Source of the DNA: Lineus longissimus
Taxonomy: Eukaryota > Nemertea > Pilidiophora > Heteronemertea > Lineidae
Reading direction: 5' to 3'
DNA: 64,000 nucleotides
NCBI RefSeq assembly: GCF_910592395.1
Contig: NC_088310.1
Coordinates: 12,405,501 to 12,469,500, forward strand
The position numbers and the translations under genes were made by a program. The notes under the pieces were generated by a model. The model made no database searches, had not been told where the DNA came from, and saw nothing but the letters and a program-made list of their open reading frames with translations. Of the stretch, positions 55,412-64,000 are shown one piece after another (position 1 is the first letter of the stretch; every line of letters begins with the position of its first letter).

Positions 55412-56460
55412 TTAGCATCGCAGCGGAGTTTGGTTCTTTGCAACAATGGCTTGTGGTCTGTTTCTATGGTGAATTGTGAGCCATACAGGTAGATTTTGCC
55501 TGAGACCCGATACAATTGCCCACAACTCCTTATCATATGTGCACCAGTTTATATCTGTTGCGCCGAGCGCTTTGCTATGGTACGAGATAGCACGTTCTTC
55601 GCCATCCTGGATCTGGCTGAGAACATAGCCAACTGCAAAATCTGATGCATCCATGTCAAGAATGAACGGTTCACCCCATCTTGGAAACCCCAATATTGGT
55701 GGTGAAATCAATCTTCTCTTCAACGTTTCAAAACTGTCTTGGCAGGCTCCATCCCACACAAAGGGTGTGTTCTTCTCTGTGAGCTGGAATAGGTGCTTGA
55801 CAATCTTTGCGAATCCCTCCACAAATCTGCTATAGTATGGTGCTAAACCTACAAAACTTAGGACCTGTTTGCACCAGACATTGACGCTAATGGTCATCAA
55901 TTCTTGGGAGCGGATGAGCATCTTTTCTTGTGACTGCATTCAATTTCCTGTAGTCGACACAACCAGAATGGTCCAGATTTCTTCTTCACAAGGACCACTG
56001 AGTATGACCATGGGCCAGAGCAAGGCTCCACCACCCCATCCTGAAGCATGTCGTGGACCTGACTCTCCATCTCGTTTCTCACGTTGAAGGGTTGTCGACG
56101 AGCTGCTTGCTTAATCAGACGCGCATCTCTCGTATCACTACGATGATCCACTAGGTTCGTGAGACCTCGTTCATTTGGGGTCTTGCTGAAGACCTTGTTG
56201 TACTTCTTTTACAGGATTTTGAGACGTGGCATTTGCCCCTTCTTCAGTTGACAACCCGACAGGTCGACGGAGGGAACCCCTTCACTGTCGACTGCCTCTG
56301 CTCTCTCCTCTTTCTCTTCAAGCTGAAAGTCCTCCATCAGCTCATAAGATCGCCGCACTACATTAGCTTGGTCCAAGGTAATTCCATTTGGCGATTTCCA
56401 ACGGTTCGAATTCCGGATTCATAATACGCATCGGTATCAGGGAATTTTCCACTGTCGCAG
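55412..56460 (-). pseudogene. pol: Gypsy pol with internal deletion (RT entry, RNase H)
   Basis: From about 56330: DLSGCQLKKGQMPRLKIL, a TAA, KKYNKVFSKTPNERGLTNLV, IKQAARRQPFNVRNEMESQV, DGVVEPCSGPWSYSVVLVKK. RT then breaks off near 55930 and resumes after the catalytic palm at VLSFVGLAPYYSRFVEGFAK, continuing into RNase H (PFILDMDASDFAVGYVLSQI, YDKELWAIVSGLR) to 55412. The whole YVDD-type core is deleted. Same strand and probably the same element as the protease fragment at 57442-57957, with 1 kb of unrelated DNA between. Confidence 0.88.
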
Positions 56461-57441
56461 CTATTCACGAGACAACCGATCCTGGGGGATCATTATCAGC
56501 TATTGCGGACCTAGTCACTAATCAACAGTGCGCATTTCGTAAATAAGCTCTGAACGGATTACTGCAAAATGCGTTAGCCAACTCAGTCAATCAATATTCT
56601 CGGGGGGTGGGGGGGGGGGGGCAGGCAAAAAACATAAGCTCCCGACTTCTGGCACGATTCTATATATATATAAACACCAGCAGACGAAAAATCAAACAAT
56701 TTGGATGAAAATTTGATCGGTCCATCTATAGGTCGAGGATTTGTAATGCTTAGCCAAAATTCTGTAGTGTAAATTTGAGAAAATTTGTGTTTTGGGGCTT
56801 TTCCAGCTTCGATAGCTCAAAAAGCGCACTAGTGCGGTCAGTTCCCGACTTCAGAAATAGATGGCAACACTGTTGACTACTGCCTGGAGAAATTTAAGGT
56901 TGATTGGAAAAAAATGTATAGTGTCCATGGGGGTGTCTTTGTGAGGGAATTTCAGCCAGGAGTGAAGTAATTGCTACTCATGCATATTTATGGGAAATGG
57001 AGGAATAGAAGCCAACTTCTTCTTCGAATTAAATGATGTTGGCTACTATAATAAGAATGATATATGTTGCTGTCACTTTTATAGCCTTAAATTGGTCATT
57101 GTTTCCTTAGAAGTGTATTTTGGGTGGGGTTTCCTCAGGCCCTGCCCCCTGCTTCAGTATATGGACCTGAGCTCATAACAAAACTTGTGTTAAACAATAT
57201 GCAAATCTCATCATTATGCTTTCAGTACTTCTTGGCCATATAGCCATATATCATTAAAATTAAGTAATCTTTATTGGTGCATGGTGGGTCAGTGTCATGG
57301 GTATGAGGCAAAGCGGAGGGGGGGGGGGGGTCTGGTGGGCAGCTGCATCCACCTCCTCGAGGAAATGTGCAGTCCAACACAATTATGTCTCTCTCCGGAG
57401 TACCTGTACTTGGAATTACATTTACATCTGAGAACAATCAC
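56461..57441. other. Insertion between Gypsy pieces; G-rich tracts
   Basis: Non-coding. Poly-G runs of about 13 nt occur at 56608-56621 and 57320-57331. No element ends recognised. Confidence 0.35.
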
Positions 57442-57957
57442 TCAACTGTCCTTTACTGAGGATACCCTTGGGATTTGGGTCAAATCTGATTGGTCAATCT
57501 CAGTCACGTGGTATTCGACAGTAGCGCCGTCTGAGGAGTGGTTATTCCCGCAATAGCTGATAATGTTGCTTGGTTCTAGGATGCCCTCGTACTGTAAATT
57601 TGGGAATTCCAGGCAAAATGGCAGATAGGTTGGTACTATGACCTCGGTCCTCCCTGGGATCATTGTCGATTTGAGGACGCAGGCTGTAATAACGTGTGGC
57701 AACCTTGTAGCTTCTAGAAGTGGGAAAGGTACACCTTTGACGGTGACCTCCTTTCTCTGAGGGTTAACAGTCACGGTATACTCTAGCATGAAGTCCCACC
57801 CCAAAATGATAGGACTATCTATGCCTCTCACTACTCTGAAAAAGTGCTCCAACCGCCAGGTTCCTAAGATGACTGGCACTTGCGCAAGTCCCTGGACAGG
57901 TAACATGTCTCCTGATACAAAACAAATCGCTGTTGACTGTCGCCAGTGTCGGGTCAA
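57442..57957 (-). pseudogene. Gypsy aspartyl-protease region, active site missing
   Basis: The 171-residue frame shows the second half of a retropepsin (IDSPIILGWDFMLEYTVTVN) and a following linker (STMIPGRTEVIVPTYLPF, EYHVTEIDQSDLTQIPR) typical of Gypsy pol before RT. The DTG motif should lie just upstream but the element breaks at about 57960. Same orientation as the RT piece at 55412-56460. Confidence 0.7.
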
Positions 57958-59889
57958 AGACTCTCTCTCATCTGGTGAATACAGGCTCCTAACTCCTAAA
58001 ATTCTGTTGGTCCAAAAAATGAATTATGTTCTCGGGCCTTACTCCACAAAAAAAGTAAAATGTTCGGGAGAATATTTTACTGCTTTCAATTGCAAGATTA
58101 TTCCATTTCCTAACTTTCATTGCGCTGTTTCATTTAATTTCTTCTCATGCCTTTCAAATTTTTGCAATACACATCAGGCAGTCTGTCAAGGCGTATTAAC
58201 ACAGAAACTTTTAAAAAGAAACCTAATACCTACCACTAGAGGAATCTTCCTCGGAATCTGAAATGATACTCTTGATTGGCTTCATCGATGTCACTTGTTG
58301 ATCCATTGGCATGGGATATAATCCAGTTAACTGTGGTTCAACTTAAATTAAACAGCTTTGCATTACTCTCACATGCCTATATTAGTTTATACGTGTATTT
58401 TCTTCGAGTGAATTGGAATGAATTTTAGGTTATCCGAAATATGAGAAATACGGGAAAGAAATCGGGGTTTCGTATCTCAGTGACCGTTTTGCCTGTCAGT
58501 GACTCTGACCCTTTGTGTTTCGACTGAGATCCTCTTCTCAGTGTTTTTTGTTCAAGCAACTTGTTGCCCTTTATATACCCGTTTTAGTTCAGGAATTTAC
58601 CTGTTTTTCCAGGAATTTAGATGTGCAATTTTAGTCAATTTACTCATCAGATGTTTACCTATTTCTGGTTTAAACTGGCTTTTTGAGGTGATCTCCCTGG
58701 GATTGCATTAAATGACTCATTGTATTTCACAATGATTGGTACATATTTTATGGTATTTCCTAACAGATAAATATTTATCTTAAAGGCAAATTATGATATG
58801 TTATACAGTGATATGGGATACAGTACTAGTTGTTGCTACGAAACGTATCTCACATAAAATATATTAAAACTGTTTCTCAAAGCTTTATTTCGCCTAATAA
58901 CATACATCTGTATTTCTGGATATTGCTCAATTCAAAACTTGCATAGATATTACTCAACCAATTAGTCATGATTTCTAGAAATGCATTCCTTAGCATGATG
59001 AAATATTATATGCTGTGACGGTGATTTTGTTCTTTTAATAGAAATTCGTTATCATACTTATGTAATAGTGCACCTGCTAAGGTGAGTAATGTTTTGACTA
59101 GGATGAAATGAAGCCCGAAAAGCGAATAAATGGCCTTATGGTAGCATGGAACATGACTATACTTCTTCATGACACGCAAACAAGCGAGGGGTCTGAGAAG
59201 GATTCTAAGTAAATAATAATAACAACTTTCATATCATATCATATCATCAATTAAGGTCAAAGGCATTTTACTGTAAGTCTTTGTTGAGAGCCCTCACTCG
59301 TTCGCAACATGCAACAATATTTAAATACAAAGAAGTTATTTACAGCGGTTCATGATTTCACGTGAAGTAGTTGAGAATGTTCAATACATAGTGGTATAGT
59401 GCGCAGCACTATACACAAGCATAAGTCTCCGCAATGCGAAATGCATATTACTTGCTACTTGGTCAGTCTTTACTATTGACATTGCAGTACAAAATAGCCC
59501 TTCAAGAATGGCGTCAATCGAGAGGTTTCGCCATAAAATGATGTCTATAAACATCATGAAAATTTCACCTTTCAACGTGTATATTAGCTCCGTTTACTGA
59601 TGTAAACTACAACAACCGATGATGTATGCATAAAAAGCCAAACCGGATTAAACAACAGGAATTTACCGAAAACTGTAAAAATATGTGGTACCTGGAAAAT
59701 CATGACAAAACGGAAGTTCGCTGAACCGTACATAGTGGTCGCTAAACCGCTACGGTTGTCCACCGTGAGGACGTAGGCTTTTGCATAGAATGCAAGCTTG
59801 TCGTCCCGATTCTTTCAGGGTCGTAATAACTTGAAATGAAAGATACATACCGGTAACTTCTTTCTTTTCCCACGCATGTCGACTTCCAA
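57958..59889. other. No recognisable gene
   Basis: AT-rich with short ORFs only; an ATATC pentanucleotide run near 59230-59248. No domain seen. Confidence 0.4.
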
Positions 59890-59894
59890 ATCAA

Positions 59895-60265
59895 CTGGGG
59901 ATACTTATGAATGGCCCTTGCCAAGTGGCCTATAACTTACTTGAAGCGCTTGGAAGCAAGAGTAGTACTTCATCCCCAACCTCATACTTCCCTCCTCTCG
60001 CCGTCGTATCATACCATGTATTCTGTTTCTTCCGCACCTTTGCCACATGTCCTTGCACCACCTCGGTCATTGATGCTAGTTTCTCCCGAGTTTTTAAAAC
60101 ATACTCGACGATTTTTTCGTCGCATTGCGTTCGCTTCCTCTGTCCACGCCTCCTTGTGTATTGCTAAGGGCCCTCAAACAGAGCGAGAAGCCAGTGATAG
60201 CCTCTGGTATTTTATGCCTCAAAAATTTATATCGAGTGTATTCAAGTGTGACGAACTGCGAAATT
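59895..60265 (-). pseudogene. Gypsy integrase C-terminal fragment
   Basis: Across two frames: KIPEAITGFS, then GRSV followed by TGA and GPLAIHKEAWTEEANAM; after a frameshift near 60118, DEKIVEYVLKTREKLASMTE, VRKKQNTWYD and KYEVGDEVLLLLPSASSKL, then a stop and ATWQGPF. This is the end of the integrase core plus the GPY/F-like C-terminal module. It lies upstream of the other Gypsy pieces in the minus direction, so it is a separate copy. 60270-60526 has an uncharacterised minus-strand ORF that I do not assign. Confidence 0.75.
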
Positions 60266-60526
60266 AAGTCATGTAATGCTGTCTTATGACGATTTGTGAT
60301 GGCTCTTCGAGGAAGATAATCGTTGGCCCAGACGGTAGCACTGTGAATCTTTGACCGGATGTCGAAAGGTTCCACAGTCATCGGTTGGAGTCCATCCTGG
60401 GCCACACTCTATTTTAATTTTTAGATAAATCAAATGTAATGTTATGTCCCCCCCGTCAGCTGTTACCTGAGTTATAGACTCCTTAATTCCCTGGTTCCAA
60501 ACTTCATCCGTGTCTATTCTTATCAT

Positions 60527-61089
60527 TTTCGGGGCTATTGGTAGAGTTATACAAACAAGAACGTGGCATTTTTAGAACAGTTTGGTTATTATATCTTAAG
60601 AAGCTGTCCGGAAAGCTATTTCAATTTAATGGATAAATGAATCAAAAAAGTCATTGGTAAAACCATCAGCTATATGCGTCTGTGTGGCTAATGGATTTCT
60701 TGTTATCTTTATCGCTGGACTGGTCCCCCAATGGGTTAAATGTGACTACAGGCAGGAACAGGGAGGTTAAATTGGCCATCTTTTTTGGTGAATTATAGTA
60801 AGGGCACAAGGTCATTTTGATTCACAACTTAACATGTCCCTCGTACAAGCGGGATTAGTTTTGACGTACCGAGAGATGGGAGAGACCCCTTTTGGCGACT
60901 TTGGATAAATTTATTTTTCCTACCTAGCTGCTGCATATAGAGTTCATGTAACACTATTTTCGATTAAGAGGGTAATTACTTTTTCGACTTCAAAATAATG
61001 CTGTGCACTTTTATAAATAAAGTCGTAGCAAAAGAATGGAACAATTAAAGTAAAAGTAAGTAAATTAATGATATGTGGAAAAAGGATTC
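60527..61089. other. No recognisable feature
   Basis: Non-coding by eye. Confidence 0.35.
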
Positions 61090-61178
61090 CCAATGGAGTC
61101 GAACCCATGATGTACAGTACTTTGTAAAATAACATGCCATGCCAGCAGTGCTACTGAATGAGCTAAACTGGACAATGT
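61090..61178 (-). repeat. tRNA-derived SINE-like segment
   Basis: On the minus strand an A box-like TAGCTCATTCAGTAGCAC (61165-61148) is followed by a B box GGGTTCGACTCC (61106-61095). The spacing is longer than in a tRNA and no cloverleaf forms, so it is a tRNA-derived repeat. Confidence 0.5.
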
Positions 61179-62258
61179 GAGGGGTACTCGTGCTTGGATT
61201 TACTTGATTCAGGGTTGAATATTGAGATGCTTATAGGAATTGCAACAACTCGTGAGTAAACAGATCTTCGGAAGTTTTATACACCGTTTTCTCATACACT
61301 GGCATTTCGGGCATAACTCCCGTCACTTTGTACTCTAAGTCCATGTTACAACTGCGACAGCAGAATTTCAACGAGCTGAACTCCTGGGGTATTACCAAGC
61401 GTAACCCTCAAGCTCCTGTGAGTGACTGACTATCATCAGCCAGGGACCCCCTTTTTTACAATCCAAACGGACAAACAAGTTGCCACCCAACCAATTAGCA
61501 CATTCCAAGCGCATTCCAACGCGCTTATGACGTCATTTAACATTCCAACGTGGGGGGTCCTGATGCAGTTGCTGGGCCAGCTGCGTTGGCAACAACAAGT
61601 TACTAAATTGGTTACTGAGAGCCTAGTTACAATAAAAGGCAACTTTGGCCGCAATATTACCGCCCCCCAAATACGAGCTTATAAGGGAGTATTTACATTT
61701 ACATTTACTACTTACATATCTTCATCCTAAGCCCCTTGAAACACTTATATTCCTTATCTAGAATTGTCAATATAATCCACAATAAGAGTCCAAAATCTCA
61801 CATCGTCTCTTAAGGGATGAAGCCAAATATCTGATAGTCCAAATGAACAATAACGTCTCAATAATCCAAAATATGAATTAACACGTAAGTCCAATAAATG
61901 AATGTCACAAAATGGCATGAAGCCTTAAAATGCAAGTCCAAAAATGCGGACCAATAATCCAATAGAAATGTCAAACAGTAGAATTATCCAAAAACAGATC
62001 GATAATCCAAGTGATAATAGAGAGTTTAAGAGATCGTCCCACTGACGGTAACACTAACGCAAACGCTATTTATAGCGTTATCGTCAAAAATATCGTGTTT
62101 TCGTTTAAGAAGCCAACGCTGACCATCAAACGATAACGATAATGCATTTCTTTCAAGAGTTCAATTGATCACTAGCCATGTTTGCATAATGTTATGTGCC
62201 ATGACATCATATCTCATATAAAACAGGCGTGCCACGAATTTTTATTACATTTGACAAG
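61179..62258. other. No gene; repeat-like spacer
   Basis: 61740-61995 contains many short AATCCAA / AAGTCCAA motifs, like a degenerate LTR or satellite. A perfect hairpin AACGCTA, TTTA, TAGCGTT lies at 62062-62079. No protein signature; the ORF at 61422-61730 has none. Confidence 0.35.
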
Positions 62259-62646
62259 ATGGACTTGCTGGCAGTTGAAGACGATCTCGACGTGGCTCTG
62301 GTATATAACGCAGCCGGCCGGAGGATGCCGCCTGCCCGCCGACGACGGAACGGACGGGATTTGACTTAGGCCTGTCCGATCAAGAGTGCCTGGAGAACTT
62401 TCGTTTCGTCAGGGTGAACCTTATACGGCTGAGAGACGCTTTGCACTTCCCTCCCTACATGCAATGCTCAAATGGTACTCGGGTAGGGGACAGTGAGGCA
62501 ATGTGCGTGCTGCTGAAGAGGATGGCTTATCCTAATCGTCTGTGCGACTTGACAACAACCTTTGATCGCACCGTAGTGAAGCTGAGCTGCATTTTCAATG
62601 CAGCATTGGATCACGTCTATGACCATTATCATGGAATACACATTTA
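62259..62646 (+). pseudogene. Harbinger-like (HARBI1 type) transposase N-terminus
   Basis: ATG 62259 (MDLLAVEDDLDVAL, then RRMPPARRRRNGRD). A one-base shift near 62360 leads to DLGLSDQECLENFRFVRVNL, LHFPPYMQCSNGTRVGDSEA, MCVLLKRMAYPNRLCDLTTT and FNAALDHVYDHYHG, the helix-turn-helix-like N-terminal half of HARBI1-type proteins. The DDE half is missing; the frame runs into a three-copy repeat. A different family from the Harbinger at 7.0-7.7 kb. Confidence 0.75.
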
Positions 62647-63302
62647 ATAACGGACAACTCACGTTGTTTAAGAGTGGTGAGTTCAGTATTGACGTTCAGA
62701 TGTTCTGCAATAGATGTCTTTCAAGAAAATTAATAATGTCTTTCAAGGAAAATGCTAATTGAGACACTGGAAAATAAGTATGGCTTCTTAGGCTAGCATT
62801 ATAGTCCTCATTCGTGGTATTTAGAGTACAATAGAGGGGATATTTTTTATATTGTAACGAAAATGGCATCATCCAAAACACTTTGATTGCGTCATTTGAA
62901 TGAGAGAATCCATTATTGATACAGATTACACATTTAATAACGGACAACTCACGTTGTTTAAGAGTGGTGAGTTCAGTATTGACGTTCAGATGTTCTGCAA
63001 TCGACGAAAAGACTATTACTTATTGTACAATATGATGTCTTTCAAGGAAAATGCGAATTGAGACACTGGAAAATAGGTATGGCTTCTTAGGCTAGCATTA
63101 TAGTCCTCATTCGTGGTATTTAGAGTACAATAGAGGGGATATTTTTTACGTTGTTATGAATATAGCATCATCCAAAACACTTTGATTGCGTCATTTGAAT
63201 GAGAGAATCCATATTAATACAGATTACACATTTAATACCGGACAACTCACGTTGTTTGAGATTGGTGAGTTCAGTATTGACGTTCAGATGTTCTGCAATA
63301 AG
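62638..63302 (+). repeat. Tandem repeat, three units of about 290-298 bp
   Basis: CACATTTAATAACGGACAAC and the following 60 bp begin at about 62639, 62928 and 63226 (one base differs in the third). Units 1 and 2 also share about 200 bp of following sequence, ending GATTGCGTCATTTGAATGAG. Unit 3 leads into an open reading frame. Confidence 0.9.
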
Positions 63303-63470
63303 ATGAAAACATCACTGGAAATGAGCGACATTGCTTCCCATTGGCTGAATACAGTAAGGAGAATATGGAGCCGATTGGTAATGGAAAATTCATTACAGCA
63401 TTACAAAAATAGTATCAAATTGCGTCCACAACCACTTTTTTTTAAAGATCCAGATCGTATGGAGCCTTAA
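63186..63470 (+). CDS. Unidentified ORF fed by the third repeat unit
   Basis: A 94-codon ORF. The part from the repeat reads TFNTGQLTLFEIGEFSIDVQ, and the unique part SLEMSDIASHWLNTVRRIWS and ends FFKDPDRMEP. The coding frame of the repeat is kept in units 1 and 2 (YTFNNGQLTLFKSGEFSIDV), which then run into stops. An AG acceptor-like AATACAG precedes it. It may be the last exon of the Harbinger-type element's second protein or of another gene. No domain recognised. Confidence 0.3.
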   Translation: MRHLNERIHINTDYTFNTGQLTLFEIGEFSIDVQMFCNKMKTSLEMSDIASHWLNTVRRIWSRLVMENSLQHYKNSIKLRPQPLFFKDPDRMEP

Positions 63471-64000
63471 ATTGCATAGCCAATATTTGATACAACTTAT
63501 TTTGTTGAAATTATTTGTGAGTTTTGTGCACTTTTAACAGTTTGGCAAGACCACCGAGTTGCATACAACCAAGGAATTTACTGTGTATAGTGGGCTGACC
63601 TAAGGTCGAAAATCACCTCTCTTCTCGAAATCAGAGCAAAGTCAGTAGCATCCCCAGATCAATTATCAAAGTTGAAATACTCCAGGATTTATGTATCAAA
63701 TTAGCTACTACGAACGATATAAGACCTTTGTGCACTTTTTCTATAAAAAAGAGACAAAATTACTCACTCAGAATAATGTTATTCCCACTGGGAACGAGTT
63801 TTTGATACTAAAAATCCATGAAAATCCGAAGTTTTTTTGCCTTTTTTCATCAAGTTTGCTTGCCGCCACCATTTTCCATAGTCCATTTTGTACCAACTGC
63901 GCAGTCTCAGTGGGTCTCCTATATGAAATGCCTTAACAACTACGTTACCAAGAAAAATCACATGGTTTTGAAGTTGTACCCACTGTGAGCGTCTGCTGGC
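63471..64000. other. No recognisable feature
   Basis: Short ORFs only, no motifs. Confidence 0.35.

Noticed and set aside
56608-56621. Poly-G tracts here, at 57320, and C tracts at 15719, 16050 and 49073 as G-quadruplex regulators
   Set aside because: Single homopolymer runs in decayed DNA; no gene start nearby and nothing else to support a function.
59907-60267. Plus-strand ORFs of 86 and 118 codons
   Set aside because: Antisense to a Gypsy integrase fragment whose conserved motifs fit the minus strand.

Overview
This is eukaryotic DNA, most likely from a marine invertebrate; lancelet, hemichordate, echinoderm or mollusc would all fit, and I cannot name the species. The evidence is AT-leaning non-coding DNA, split genes with GT-AG introns, and a dense mixture of BEL/Pao, Gypsy, non-LTR, Helitron, piggyBac, PIF/Harbinger and MULE-type elements. 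I see no operons, bacterial promoters or CRISPR array. Almost every protein I recognise is from a transposon or is transposon-like. The likely host-type coding pieces are a three-exon fragment (1.65-3.39 kb), a lone first exon (30.49-30.79 kb) and possibly the SAM-like gene (42.5-44.3 kb).

Layout. 0-4 kb: the end of a non-autonomous repeat and a small split minus-strand gene. 4.3-11.65 kb: one BEL/Pao element on the minus strand, cut by a 3.3-kb insertion that carries a PIF/Harbinger fragment and a fold-back element. 12.27-14.62 kb: a complete but dead piggyBac between TTAA sites. 14.6-16.2 kb: a broken coiled-coil gene whose first coding exon lies in a 333-bp tandem duplication. 17.65-23.40 kb: a 2,439-bp inverted repeat with no indels. 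Each arm holds a PIF1-like helicase fragment and the 5' end of a second BEL element, and an 872-bp spacer holds that element's gag. A 54-bp snap-back abuts the right arm. 23.5-25.9 kb: an LTR-like block, an SGNH hydrolase and a gag-like coiled coil. 28.2-29.8 kb: a transposase-like pseudogene. 32.7-34.7 kb: an element starting AGCTCACCTC, with a Harbinger fold-back nested in it and 300-bp tandem units. 35.4-40.3 kb: a Helitron RepHel gene dead only through nonsense codons. 41.0-42.35 kb: Gypsy pol. 42.5-46.6 kb: a SAM-like gene and a long-ORF Tnp2-like transposase on the same strand. 47.4-49.0 kb: a two-exon MULE transposase fragment with two inverted-repeat elements in its intron. 50.1-52.0 kb: a non-LTR reverse transcriptase joined to a 4 x 220-bp array. 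52.85-53.77 kb: a two-exon Ulp1-like protease. 55.4-60.3 kb: Gypsy pieces. 62.26-63.47 kb: a Harbinger-like N-terminus running into a three-copy repeat.

The genes do not form a pathway. The window is a nested record of transposition and decay. In the longest relics (BEL pol, Helitron) the frame is kept and the damage is stop codons, several at positions where the family normally has Arg (CGA to TGA). That fits deamination of methylated CpG and recent inactivation. The features most worth following are the large inverted repeat with its snap-back junction, the SGNH hydrolase placed upstream of a gag-like ORF, the SAM-like/Tnp2-like pair, and the 300-bp units that each carry a nuclear-receptor-like DR3 site.
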